The position numbers were made by a program, and so were the translations under genes. A stretch of DNA of 64,000 nucleotides from JAGNKE01 sp965230245 (GTDB taxonomy: Bacteria > Pseudomonadota > Alphaproteobacteria > Micavibrionales > Micavibrionaceae), in contig OZ246000.1 in NCBI GenBank assembly GCA_965230245.1, positions 558,001-622,000 on the forward strand, written 5' to 3'. The notes under the pieces are model-generated. The model ran no database searches and had not been told where the DNA came from. It worked only from the letters and a program-made list of their open reading frames with translations. Below are positions 26,787 to 35,160 of the stretch, piece after piece (within the stretch, counting starts at the first letter, position 1; the number at the start of each line of letters is the position of its first letter).

Positions 26787-27595
26787 TCATAAATGCTCTT
26801 TTGGTTCCACTCGATCGGATCACCATCCGCCACACTCGGAACAGGTGCGGCATTAGACGTATCTTGCGCGGGCTGGCTGCCATAAGCACCGTCATCAATG
26901 TAAGTGCCTGTCATCTGCCCGTTGCCCTGACCGCTGTTGTAACCGTTATTATAACCATTATTATAATATGGATCATTCTGAGGCTGACCGTAAGTTGGCG
27001 GCAAATTGGCCGGACCTTCAGGCGCACCGTTCAACTTCACGTAACTGACCACTCGGCGCACTCCTGAAACGGTTCTGGCTGTCTCAATCACACGGTTAAG
27101 CTCCGCCTGATCCTGCGCAAAACCCATAAGGTAAACAGTCCCGTCAACCGTATCGATAGAATAGTTGATAGACTCAACCTCCTTATCCAGCGTCAGTGAG
27201 GTCCGCAAGCGCGTCGTAATCCATGTATCTTTAGCAAACCCGGAAATACCGCCACTATCCGCAACCTTTATCTCGTTAATAACGCTTTTAACGCCTGAAG
27301 GCTGCCAAGCCAATCGAACCGCTTCAACACGATGTTCGGGATTTTGCACGATCCCCGTAATCAGAACGCGCCCTTGATTAACCGTGAGATCAAGCTTACG
27401 AAACATCTCGAAATCATGACGAAGCCAAAGATCATTAATCTTGGCCTGAATAACCGTATCACTGGCCGCCCGTGATAATCCGCCCTCCTGAACAGCCGTA
27501 ACGCCAACAGCCGCTCCAACACCCGCACCGACACCGAGCGAACATGAACAGAGCAATAAGGAACAGAGCACGGCAGGAATATAACGGTATTTCAT
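26783..27595 (-). CDS. Double-BON-domain lipoprotein, DolP-like
   Basis: Outer-membrane lipoprotein with two BON domains (about residues 48-118 and 122-190), each with the typical VNQGRVLITGIV or VDGTVYLMGFA strand, resembling DolP/YraP and OsmY. The lipobox is LCSC after a short signal peptide. The C-terminal 70 residues are Asn/Gly/Tyr/Pro-rich and low-complexity. The ATG at 27595 has AAAGGA upstream and replaces the longer frame start at 27652 (270 aa). In enterobacteria dolP lies with rsmI-lpoA-yraN; here it follows yraN, which supports the homology. DolP supports envelope integrity there. Confidence 0.85.
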   Translation of the reverse strand: MKYRYIPAVLCSLLLCSCSLGVGAGVGAAVGVTAVQEGGLSRAASDTVIQAKINDLWLRHDFEMFRKLDLTVNQGRVLITGIVQNPEHRVEAVRLAWQPSGVKSVINEIKVADSGGISGFAKDTWITTRLRTSLTLDKEVESINYSIDTVDGTVYLMGFAQDQAELNRVIETARTVSGVRRVVSYVKLNGAPEGPANLPPTYGQPQNDPYYNNGYNNGYNSGQGNGQMTGTYIDDGAYGSQPAQDTSNAAPVPSVADGDPIEWNQKSIYE

Positions 27596-27677
27596 TTTAT
27601 TTTGTCCTTTGTTGAAAGGTAAGAACGACCACGTGGCCAAAGGAAGAATCAAAAGACCTGTGAATCACCTGATTATA

Positions 27678-28082
27678 TTACGGCGATGCATCGAATGCAT
27701 TATCCACATGTACGATTTTCATAGGACTTTCCACAGCTATTACGTCAAAACGGATCACATAGTCTGAATATTCGGGGTTTTCAGCCAAAAAGTTAAGCGT
27801 TGCATTCACAATTCTTCGCTGCGCCTGACGACTGATACTTTCAAGCGCAATATCAATATCCTTTCGAGCTTTCACCTCGACCAGAACCAGCATCCCGTCC
27901 TGCAAGGCAATGATATCTATTTCTCCGTGCTTGGTCTTGTAGCGCTTTTTTAGAATTTTGAAGCCCTTCAGGGACAAATACATAGCCGCCAGCCGTTCCG
28001 CCCACATACCCTTTTTATAAGAGTTGGCATCTGCATCTGCTGCATGACCCGTCGGTTCTGGGGAATTATTGTCCATCGTCAT
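27678..28082 (-). CDS. yraN: YraN family (UPF0102) endonuclease-like protein
   Basis: A 134-aa protein of the YraN/UPF0102 family with a restriction-endonuclease-like fold. The motif KHGEIDIIALQDGMLVLVEVKAR carries the E..D..ExK active-site pattern of PD-(D/E)XK nucleases. The true role is unknown. Its start (ATG at 28082 or 28076) overlaps the rsmI stop, implying coupling. Confidence 0.92.
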   Translation of the reverse strand: MTMDNNSPEPTGHAADADANSYKKGMWAERLAAMYLSLKGFKILKKRYKTKHGEIDIIALQDGMLVLVEVKARKDIDIALESISRQAQRRIVNATLNFLAENPEYSDYVIRFDVIAVESPMKIVHVDNAFDASP

Positions 28083-28932
28083 CCTTTAAATCCAGAGCAC
28101 GATTATAAACATCCTTTTTCGGAACACCCAACACTTCCGCAACATGTTTTGCCGCATCTTTAACGCGCATCGTCTGAAGTGCCTCCTTCAACAAACCGTC
28201 AATGTCATCTTGCGTCACCTCCCGGTCGACAGGCGGCCCGATCACCAGCACAATTTCACCTTTCGGTGCGCCGTTCTCCTCATAAAACGCAATCAAAGCC
28301 TGCGGAGTTCCGCGCCGCACCTCTTCATAGACTTTTGTCAGCTCCCGCGTCACTGCAATCTCTCGCTCTCCGAGAACTTCGGAAACACTTTCCAAAGTCG
28401 CCAACAGACGCGGTCCTGATTCAAAAGCAATCAAAGTGGATTTAATATTTACCCAATGTTCAAGCTTGGTTTTTCTCGGCCCTGCTTTGTTTGGCAAAAA
28501 CCCAAGAAAACAAAATGTATCACTGGGAAGCCCCGAAAGCTGCAATGCCATCAGCGGAGAATTCGCGCCCGGCAAACTGCTGACATAGACATCCGCATCA
28601 TAACAGGCATTTACAAGCTTGTAGCCCGGATCGGAAACCATCGGCATACCCGCATCACTGACCAAAACGACAACCTGCCCGCCTTGAATCATCCCCACGA
28701 TTCTGGAACGTTTCGAATCGTCACTATGATCATGATAGGCTTCCGTCTTCTTATTCTTAAGACCATAAGCCTGTAATAATTTGCGCGTCACGCGCGTATC
28801 TTCACAAAGAATGATGTCAGCAACCTCGAACAGATCGAGCGCCCGCAACGTCAAATCACGTAAATTCCCGATCGGCGTCGCGACAAGGTAAAGCCCTGCT
28901 TTAAATGAATTTACTTTTGCGTCTTCGGCCAT
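28066..28932 (-). CDS. rsmI: 16S rRNA (cytidine1402-2'-O)-methyltransferase RsmI
   Basis: SAM-dependent methyltransferase of the tetrapyrrole-methylase fold that 2'-O-methylates C1402 in the ribosomal P site. Signatures are LYLVATPIGNLRDLTLRAL at the N-terminus, CEDTRVTRKLL, VVLVSDAGMPMVSDPGYKLV and FCFLGFLP. Length of 288 aa is typical. It heads the minus-strand group rsmI-yraN-BON-sirB1 and is divergent from the LpoA-like gene. Confidence 0.97.
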   Translation of the reverse strand: MAEDAKVNSFKAGLYLVATPIGNLRDLTLRALDLFEVADIILCEDTRVTRKLLQAYGLKNKKTEAYHDHSDDSKRSRIVGMIQGGQVVVLVSDAGMPMVSDPGYKLVNACYDADVYVSSLPGANSPLMALQLSGLPSDTFCFLGFLPNKAGPRKTKLEHWVNIKSTLIAFESGPRLLATLESVSEVLGEREIAVTRELTKVYEEVRRGTPQALIAFYEENGAPKGEIVLVIGPPVDREVTQDDIDGLLKEALQTMRVKDAAKHVAEVLGVPKKDVYNRALDLKDDDGQ

Positions 28933-28969
28933 AAAGCTGAAATATCCTTTTGAAAAAACCTGCCCAACC

Positions 28970-28999
28970 TTGTGTAGCTTTTCGAGGTCTTTTTATATA
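28970..28999 (+). promoter_or_regulatory. Putative promoter of the LpoA-like gene
   Basis: TTGTGT (28970-28975) and TATATA (28994-28999) are separated by 18 bp. A start near 29006 would lie after the in-frame GTG at 29002, favouring a later ATG. Confidence 0.35.
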
Positions 29000-29040
29000 C
29001 TGTGAGTCAACTTAGTCACTCTATACATTTGAACCCGGAA

Positions 29041-30414
29041 ATGAAGACTAGCAAATCCATGGATAATAAAGATATCTCAAATTACATTTTGACCGCGGCT
29101 GATCAGGCCATATTACCCAAGCCGCAAAACAGACAATTTCTGCAACACGCTCTGCTCATCTGCACGATGATCATGATGGCGATGATGTTGCAGGCCTGCG
29201 CGGGCGGATCAACACAAAGTGTCAGCCAACCATGGAAAGACGGCCAAGGCCCAAGCGCCCAGCAAGGCCCAAACGCGCTGGACGGTGAGGGACAGGCCGA
29301 AGCTCTGAACGGCAACGCTCCACCGACACGCGTTGCAATTCTTCTCCCCCTAAGCGGAAAACATGCCAAAACAGGTGAAGCCATGTTACAAGCTGCGCAA
29401 ATGGCCTTGTTTGACCTCGGCAATTCAAATTTTGAATTGATGCCTATGGACACAAGAGGCACACGCGCCGGAGGCGAAAGCGCAGCAAAAGAAGCGTTAA
29501 ATGACGGCGCACAGCTGATCATCGGCCCCTTATTCGCAGACTCTGTCCGCGGAGCACAAACTGTTGTAAACCGCTCTCCTGTGAACATGATTGCATTCTC
29601 GACCGACTGGTCACTGGCCAACGGAAAAACCTACCTCATCGGCTTCCTGCCCTATGATCAGGTCAACCGCGTGGTAAGTTTCGCATCCGATAACAGAATT
29701 GAACGCATCGGCGTCCTCAGCCCCGACGACGAATACGGAAATGCTGTCATTGCAGCCTATGAGCAGGCCGCCAGAGAGAACGGCATTTTGTCTTCCCGTG
29801 TTGAGCGCTTTAAGGCAAGAAGCGCCGACTTGTCCCTGACGATCCGCGAATTCTCTGACTTTGATAAACGCAACGCCAGCACGGAAGATTTAGGCCCGCC
29901 CTTTGACGCTGTTCTGATTCCTGCCGGTGGAGGATTGGCACGTTCGATCGGAAATTATCTCAGCCATTATAAACTTTCCGCAAGCGAAGTGCGCCGCCTC
30001 GGAACCGGTTTGATGGATGACCCGCGCCTTGCGAAAGAAGTCGCGCTGAACGGCACATGGTTTGCCGCACCGAACCCGCAATCCCGCGCCGAATTCGAAC
30101 GCCGCTTCCGCCGCTATTATTATAACCGCCCGCCGCGTATCGCCTCTCTGGCTTATGATGCAACGGCGCTTGCGGCCATTCTCTCACGCATGGGCATCGA
30201 AAAAACAGGCCAGCCAGACTTCTCCCGCAGCGCCCTGACAAACCCGAACGGCTTTGCGGGTATCGACGGCATCTTCCGCTTCCGCAGTGACAGCATCGCC
30301 GAGCGCGGACTTGCAATTCTGGAGTTCAGAAACGGGCGTGTCTTTGTCATCGACCCCGCTCCGAAAACATTCCAAAGCAAACCAAGAACCGCAACAAGCA
30401 AGCAAACAAACTAA
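29041..30414 (+). CDS. LpoA-like penicillin-binding protein activator lipoprotein
   Basis: Periplasmic-binding-fold lipoprotein (about 457 aa) with the Peripla_BP_6/LpoA architecture. LpoA in enterobacteria is an outer-membrane lipoprotein that activates the peptidoglycan synthase PBP1a. A hydrophobic segment with lipobox LQAC sits unusually far from the N-terminus (near residue 52 from this start). The binding domain begins at TRVAILLPLSGKHAKTGEAM and includes LIIGPLFADSV. The start could be 29041 or the ATG at 29059; GTG at 29002 overlaps the likely promoter. Adjacency to rsmI and yraN matches the enterobacterial lpoA context. Confidence 0.85.
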   Translation: MKTSKSMDNKDISNYILTAADQAILPKPQNRQFLQHALLICTMIMMAMMLQACAGGSTQSVSQPWKDGQGPSAQQGPNALDGEGQAEALNGNAPPTRVAILLPLSGKHAKTGEAMLQAAQMALFDLGNSNFELMPMDTRGTRAGGESAAKEALNDGAQLIIGPLFADSVRGAQTVVNRSPVNMIAFSTDWSLANGKTYLIGFLPYDQVNRVVSFASDNRIERIGVLSPDDEYGNAVIAAYEQAARENGILSSRVERFKARSADLSLTIREFSDFDKRNASTEDLGPPFDAVLIPAGGGLARSIGNYLSHYKLSASEVRRLGTGLMDDPRLAKEVALNGTWFAAPNPQSRAEFERRFRRYYYNRPPRIASLAYDATALAAILSRMGIEKTGQPDFSRSALTNPNGFAGIDGIFRFRSDSIAERGLAILEFRNGRVFVIDPAPKTFQSKPRTATSKQTN

Positions 30415-30464
30415 GTCCTAAAGATTCTCGCTTGCATATTCTGTCAAAGCCTTTAAACCGTTCT

Positions 30465-30488
30465 TCGTGCGCTTAAAAAAGCGCACGA
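30465..30488. promoter_or_regulatory. Inverted repeat before the metal cluster
   Basis: TCGTGCGC (30465-30472) and GCGCACGA (30481-30488) form a perfect 8-bp inverted repeat around TTAAAAAA. The right arm abuts the GAGG ribosome-binding site (30487-30490) of the following gene. As DNA it would suit a dimeric regulator such as the TetR protein at 32268; as RNA it would partly mask the ribosome-binding site. Confidence 0.5.
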
Positions 30489-30497
30489 GGGACAAAT

Positions 30498-30890
30498 ATG
30501 CATAATTCTTTTAGACGCACACTGGAGTTCAAACTCTATCTGGCGATCACCATACTGGCGCTGGCGGGCTCACTGCTATCCCACACAGCCATGATGGTGC
30601 AAAAAGATGTCAACGGAACCGCTGTCCCGATCTGTACAGCCTTCGGGATAGAGCTTCTGACGCTGGATGAAAACGGCAACGAACTCCCCGATCAACCGCA
30701 AAAAGCCACACGGGTCTGCCCATTCTGTTTAACCTCATCGGCTACCCTGACGCTGCCCGAATTCAAAACCGACCTGAAAGCACTCTACACAAAAACGCTG
30801 TTAGCGCAGCCCCCTTTCCAAACACAATCAATCAAAATATCAAACGCGTCCAAGTCCTATGACATACGCGGACCGCCCTCATTCTCCTGA
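30498..30890 (+). CDS. DUF2946-like small membrane/periplasmic protein
   Basis: A 130-aa protein with one N-terminal hydrophobic segment (YLAITILALAGSLLS) and two cysteine sites, PICTAFGIE and CPFCLTSS, in the arrangement of DUF2946 proteins. That family is frequently found beside copper-related outer-membrane proteins. No catalytic motif is seen. It precedes the His/Met-rich outer-membrane gene by 39 nt, same strand. Family assignment rests on the PICTAxG...CPxC pattern and context; moderate certainty. Confidence 0.6.
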   Translation: MHNSFRRTLEFKLYLAITILALAGSLLSHTAMMVQKDVNGTAVPICTAFGIELLTLDENGNELPDQPQKATRVCPFCLTSSATLTLPEFKTDLKALYTKTLLAQPPFQTQSIKISNASKSYDIRGPPSFS

Positions 30891-30929
30891 ACCCAAAAAA
30901 ACCAAAACAATTTTTTTCAGGAGAAAAAC

Positions 30930-32060
30930 ATGAAATCCTACTTCAAAGTGGGGCTATGCGCCCTAACACTCGGCGTGACCATCCCTGCATCAGCATTCGC
31001 GGAAGATCACCACAGCCGCCACAACCATGGCCAAGAAACCGAAAAAACCGCATCTATCCATAACCACCGAGGCCACGTTCATGCGGACACAGCCCCGATA
31101 AGTGTCATGGGCAGCCACCTGCATAGTAAAGGCGAATGGATGGTCTCCTACCGCTATATGCGAATGCACATGGATGGAAACCGCGACGGCACGGATTCAA
31201 TATCCCCCGATGAAATCGTCAGCACCGTCACAAACCCGAACGCGCCGCCTCCAACCTTACGCGTCGTTCCGACCGAAATGGACATGAACATGCACATGCT
31301 CGGCAGCATGTATGGCTTGACGGATGAACTCACACTGATGCTCATGGCGATGTACATCGAAAAAGACATGGAACACATCACCTATCAGGGCATGATGGGA
31401 ACAACTCGTCTCGGGACCTTCACAACCGAATCAAGCGGATGGGGCGACACCAGCCTGACGGCACTTTACCGTCTCTATGATGATGAAACACATCACATCC
31501 ACCTGCACGCTGGAATCAGTGCGCCAACAGGTTCGATTAAAGAAGAAGACGATGTCTTAACACCAATGGGGATGCGCATGACACTCCGCCTGCCCTACGC
31601 CATGCAACTCGGCTCTGGCACATGGGATGCCCTCCCCGGCATCACCTACAGCGGCCAGGACGATAAGTGGGGATGGGGTGCTCAGTATCAAGGCACGATC
31701 CGCATGGAAAGCGAAAACGATCAGGGCTACCGCTTGGGCAACAAGCATAAGCTCACCGCATGGGGCGCTTACCGCCTGACGGATTGGTTCTCCTTGAACA
31801 CCAGCCTGTCCGCAGAGACGCAAGGAAAGATCAAAGGAGAGGATCAAAGGATCGCAGCTCCGGTTCAAACGGCCGATCCTGACAATTACGGCGGCGAAAC
31901 CGTTGAAGCGGGCATCGGATTTAATATCAATCCGCCACGCACGGAACTGAAAAATTTGAATTTCGGTACGCAATTGACCGTTCCGGTCTATCAAAACCTC
32001 AACGGCCCCCAGATGGAACGCGACTGGAGCCTGACAGCAGGCCTGACTTACAAATTTTAA
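30930..32060 (+). CDS. His/Met-rich outer-membrane transporter-like protein
   Basis: A 376-aa secreted beta-barrel candidate. A signal peptide ends near ASAFAEDHH, then a His-rich segment (about residues 25-60, with repeated H, HNH, HVH) and a Met/His-rich segment (YRYMRMHMDGNRDG, EMDMNMHMLGSM). The remainder alternates in a barrel-like way and ends in LTAGLTYKF with C-terminal Phe. It resembles the family annotated as transporter, related to Phenol_MetA_deg barrels. The His/Met content suggests copper or similar metal binding (inference). GGAG precedes the ATG. Confidence 0.75.
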   Translation: MKSYFKVGLCALTLGVTIPASAFAEDHHSRHNHGQETEKTASIHNHRGHVHADTAPISVMGSHLHSKGEWMVSYRYMRMHMDGNRDGTDSISPDEIVSTVTNPNAPPPTLRVVPTEMDMNMHMLGSMYGLTDELTLMLMAMYIEKDMEHITYQGMMGTTRLGTFTTESSGWGDTSLTALYRLYDDETHHIHLHAGISAPTGSIKEEDDVLTPMGMRMTLRLPYAMQLGSGTWDALPGITYSGQDDKWGWGAQYQGTIRMESENDQGYRLGNKHKLTAWGAYRLTDWFSLNTSLSAETQGKIKGEDQRIAAPVQTADPDNYGGETVEAGIGFNINPPRTELKNLNFGTQLTVPVYQNLNGPQMERDWSLTAGLTYKF

Positions 32061-32067
32061 CAACACG

Positions 32068-32102
32068 GATAAGCGCAAGGAAAACAACGCTTTGCGCTTA
32101 TC
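32068..32102 (+). terminator. Hairpin after the outer-membrane gene
   Basis: GATAAGCGCAA (32068-32078) and TTGCGCTTATC (32092-32102) make an 11-bp perfect stem just beyond the stop. The following T-tract is broken (TTCTCCTCC), so termination may be partial. Confidence 0.55.
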
Positions 32103-32210
32103 TTCTCCTCCACCGTCAAAATTCCGAATCTTTTTTCAATAAACCCACTTGCGAACTGCCGCAGAATCGTACAATCTAATGATCTTAATACGCAACGATA
32201 AGTTTCTTAG

Positions 32211-32232
32211 CGAAAGGTGACTCCGCCTTTCG
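32211..32232. promoter_or_regulatory. Inverted repeat upstream of tetR-family gene
   Basis: CGAAAGG (32211-32217) and CCTTTCG (32226-32232) form a 7-bp dyad with an 8-bp spacer, ending 35 bp before the TetR start. It fits an autoregulatory operator in position; its sequence differs from the dyad at 30465. Confidence 0.4.
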
Positions 32233-32267
32233 AGTTTTGACTGCCCGATATCAATGAGGAGGAACTC

Positions 32268-32855
32268 ATGGCAGAAACAGCTACTGCACGCAAAGGCCGC
32301 CCGAGAAGCGAAAAGTCCCGCAAGGCCATCCTGAATGCGACAAATAAACTCCTGCTGCAATCATCTGTGCAGGAACTGAGTATTGAAGCAATTGCCAAAA
32401 AGGCAAAAGTCGGAAAAACAACCATTTATCGCTGGTGGCCGAATAAAACCGCTGTGGTTATGGACGCACTCGCAAGCCAACCCGGCATGCAAACGCCCCT
32501 GCCCACGGCAAGCAGCCACACCGAGGCCATCGTCATGCAGCTGGAAAAACTGGTTCGCCTGCTCGACAGCCACAACGGTCAAACCATCGCCCAACTGTTC
32601 AGCGAGGCACAGGCCGATGAAAAATCACAGCAGATTTTCAATGATAATCTGCTCGAACCCTTGATGGACGCCATAAAATACAGCCTTCAGGAAGGCCGCA
32701 AAACAGGCGAGTTCCGTGAAGATATCGATGATGCGCTGGCCGTGGATATGCTCTGCGGGCCGATCTTCTTCCGCCTGATGGCACATCCGAAGGATCTGGA
32801 TGATGAATTTCGTGAGAATTTTCCGCGCGAAGCCATCCAGACAATCCTGAATTAG
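32268..32855 (+). CDS. TetR/AcrR family transcriptional regulator
   Basis: A 195-aa repressor-type regulator. The N-terminal HTH spans about residues 12-58 with the canonical IAKKAKVGKTTIYRWWPNK recognition helix. The C-terminal ligand domain resembles the TetR_C_11 type (LVRLLDSHNGQTIAQLFSEA). A strong GAGGAGG lies 5 nt before the ATG. It probably regulates itself and the upstream DUF2946/outer-membrane pair, given the inverted repeats at 30465 and 32211. The effector is unknown. Confidence 0.9.
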   Translation: MAETATARKGRPRSEKSRKAILNATNKLLLQSSVQELSIEAIAKKAKVGKTTIYRWWPNKTAVVMDALASQPGMQTPLPTASSHTEAIVMQLEKLVRLLDSHNGQTIAQLFSEAQADEKSQQIFNDNLLEPLMDAIKYSLQEGRKTGEFREDIDDALAVDMLCGPIFFRLMAHPKDLDDEFRENFPREAIQTILN

Positions 32856-32873
32856 AACGAAAATCATCAGAAC

Positions 32874-32902
32874 AAAGCCCGCAAGATAAAGCGGGCTTTT
32901 TT
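32874..32902 (+). terminator. Intrinsic terminator after TetR gene
   Basis: AAAGCCCGC (32874-32882) and GCGGGCTTT (32891-32899) form a 9-bp stem followed by T residues. Strong rho-independent terminator. Confidence 0.85.
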
Positions 32903-32981
32903 GATCAAAAAATTTACATAAGCATCAAAAATCCCTATAATAATAAAAAAAATTATAAATCAATGAGTTAGGGTTAAGGAT

Positions 32982-34412
32982 ATGGCGGGCGGCCCTCCTA
33001 CCAGTGAAGAAATTATAAATGCGCCTGAAGAGCGTCTGGTCGAGATTTTGGCCGAGATGCGTGCTGCCCGCACGGAATATCAAGACGGCTCTATAACCAG
33101 TACAGAATACTTTGAAAAAATCATGGAACTTGATCAGGACATGACCCTGAGACTGGTCGACCGCTTCAACAGAGAATCAGGTTTTACGACATTTAGACCT
33201 GGCGCCCCTTTCAGAATGCTACGAAACAGAGACTCTGAATTAACCATTAGCCTGTCCGAATTCGAGTTGTCCGAAGAATTTATCGCAAGGCTGGAGCGAT
33301 CAATCGGACGCCACATGCCGGACGAAGATCCTGAAGAAACCTTCATTGACAAATTGAGAGCACGATCCGGTGCGCCCGAAGGCTTTTTCGATGAAGAAAA
33401 CGAAACAGCAAGCGGCAGAATGATTTTGGACATGTACATTGAGAACCACCCACAATTCTCAGGATTCTCATACGAAACCGCCCTTGAACTCATTGACGGT
33501 GAACTATCCATAGAAGACGCCCAAACCCGCTTTGGAAATGCAGAAGAAGGAATGATCTACGCCATAACCCTTGCAACACTTCAAACGAACATAGACCGCC
33601 TGAAAGCCGAACGGCCCGAAATTGCCGAAGAAGTTGAAAAAGACGAAGAAACTCTTGAAGAAGTCATTTCCGAAGATTTTCTGGTCGATGTCGAAACGGA
33701 CGAAGAATTTGAGGCATGGGAAGGGGAAAAGCGGATGCAAATTATAGAGGCCATGCGACAAGATAGCGGCCTTATGCGGGACATAGGACGCTTAAAGCCT
33801 CTTCTGGACAGCGAAAATGAGCGTGATTTCCTGCGCCAGCACCGCCTGAGAACGGAAATAGCGCGTGACATGACCGAGATCTTTGCACAGGTCTACGATA
33901 TCCCCGAACTGCGCGATCGGGACGTCCTAAACGTTTACGCAAGCCTACGAAAAATGGAAGACGACGGTACAATCGGATACGCAAATGGAATTCCCGGAAT
34001 AACCGACGATGAATTCGTCGTCATACGCCATTCCCTACATCAGGAATTATTGACGGACACACCACAAGAAACAGACAACGCCGTAACAGTGGACTATTTA
34101 AGCACTGTTGTAGAAGAGCTGCGTCATGCAGTCGATATGCAACTCGCCGAACGATTGGTAAATGACGAACTCGACCCTGACCACCCGGCCTTCAGACACA
34201 CAAATCTGGTCTTTGCGAACAAATTCTATTACACGGAAGACAGCGATTATTATGCTGATCAATATGTAGAGCGAACAGCCAAAGAAACAGCTGATTTTAT
34301 CTCTACAATGATCGGAAACGAAGTTGAGCCACCACCGCCTCCGACCATTATACCTCCAGAAAACAATGCCGCAGTGACACCCGCCGTAGCGGCACCAGGC
34401 ACATCGAATTAA
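32982..34412 (+). CDS. Acidic protein of unknown function with degenerate zincin-like motif
   Basis: A 476-aa very acidic protein with no signal peptide or membrane segment; not recognised. Most of it is helical, with Glu-rich stretches (about residues 205-250). Near the C-terminus VVEELRHAVDMQ (about 383-394) resembles the HExRHAxQ motif of some zincin-like bacterial proteins, but with Glu replacing the first His. It is followed by YADQYVERTAKETADF, similar to the E...A segment often found after such motifs. The last 30 residues are Pro/Ala-rich. It stands alone between two terminators. Degenerate peptidase or effector is a guess. Confidence 0.6.
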   Translation: MAGGPPTSEEIINAPEERLVEILAEMRAARTEYQDGSITSTEYFEKIMELDQDMTLRLVDRFNRESGFTTFRPGAPFRMLRNRDSELTISLSEFELSEEFIARLERSIGRHMPDEDPEETFIDKLRARSGAPEGFFDEENETASGRMILDMYIENHPQFSGFSYETALELIDGELSIEDAQTRFGNAEEGMIYAITLATLQTNIDRLKAERPEIAEEVEKDEETLEEVISEDFLVDVETDEEFEAWEGEKRMQIIEAMRQDSGLMRDIGRLKPLLDSENERDFLRQHRLRTEIARDMTEIFAQVYDIPELRDRDVLNVYASLRKMEDDGTIGYANGIPGITDDEFVVIRHSLHQELLTDTPQETDNAVTVDYLSTVVEELRHAVDMQLAERLVNDELDPDHPAFRHTNLVFANKFYYTEDSDYYADQYVERTAKETADFISTMIGNEVEPPPPPTIIPPENNAAVTPAVAAPGTSN

Positions 34413-34442
34413 ATCACATCCGCCAACTGCTTAAAGCTGCAC

Positions 34443-34474
34443 AAAAAACCCTCAGCCGTAGCTAAGGGTTTTTT
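34443..34474. terminator. Bidirectional intrinsic terminator
   Basis: AAAAAACCCT...AGC (34443-34456) pairs with GCT...AGGGTTTTTT (34461-34474), one internal mismatch. It lies between the convergent acidic-protein gene and ahpD. Confidence 0.8.
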
Positions 34475-34509
34475 GTCTCTAACTAAACTATATATTTGAT
34501 CCTCTTGAT

Positions 34510-35061
34510 CTAAGCAGCCTTTGCAACGTTCTCTTGTGCCAGCGCAATCTCGCCATCAAGCGTAGCCGCTACCGCATGAACAACAGCCGCAACACGCACC
34601 GCCGTCTGTACCTGCTCGGTTGTAAATCCTGCATCACGCAGAATCTTTTCATGCGCCTGAACACAGAATTGACACCCGTTAATCGCAGACACAGCCAGTG
34701 ACCATAGCTCGAAGTCGGCCTTATCAACGCCCGGGTTAGCTATAATGCTCATACGAAGTTTAGCAGGCATATTTTGGTATGTCTCACCCATCATACCGGC
34801 AAACTTGTAGTAAACATTGTTCATCGCCATAACAGAGGCCGCCGCTTTCGCCGCCCTCAATGTTTCGGGAGTCAAAGCCGCCGCTGCATCTTCTTCAATC
34901 TCTCGGATAACCGTTTCGTTGCCCGCCGCCAAAGCGCAGGAAAGAAATGTCCCCCAAAGCTGCTGCTCGTTCAGTGTTTCATCAGATGCCAGACTGGATA
35001 GGTTCAACTTAATGTCCTTGGCATATTCAGGCAGCAGTGATTTCAAACTATCAATCGCCAT
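34510..35061 (-). CDS. ahpD: Alkyl hydroperoxide reductase AhpD
   Basis: CMD-family thiol peroxidase and reductant partner of AhpC. The active site GCQFCVQAHEKILRDAG (near residue 129 on) has the CxxC and proton-relay His of AhpD. In mycobacteria AhpD passes electrons from lipoamide-linked dehydrogenase to AhpC. The ATG at 35061 has AAAGGA upstream, giving 183 aa; the frame-opening TTG at 35079 is rejected. It lies 99 nt downstream of ahpC, but a strong terminator separates the two. Confidence 0.92.
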   Translation of the reverse strand: MAIDSLKSLLPEYAKDIKLNLSSLASDETLNEQQLWGTFLSCALAAGNETVIREIEEDAAAALTPETLRAAKAAASVMAMNNVYYKFAGMMGETYQNMPAKLRMSIIANPGVDKADFELWSLAVSAINGCQFCVQAHEKILRDAGFTTEQVQTAVRVAAVVHAVAATLDGEIALAQENVAKAA

Positions 35062-35101
35062 AATCTTAATTCCTTTCAATTCTCTGTGTTTATTAGTGTC
35101 T

Positions 35102-35132
35102 AAAAAAGCCCGGCGTGTTTAGTGCCGGGCTT
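35102..35132 (-). terminator. Intrinsic terminator between ahpC and ahpD
   Basis: On the minus strand AAGCCCGGC and GCCGGGCTT (35106-35114, 35124-35132) form a 9-bp stem followed by a T-run (35102-35107 complement). Read-through would be needed for ahpD unless it has its own promoter in the 40 nt that remain. Confidence 0.85.
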
Positions 35133-35160
35133 AAGATCAATCTAAAACCCGATAGGTTTA

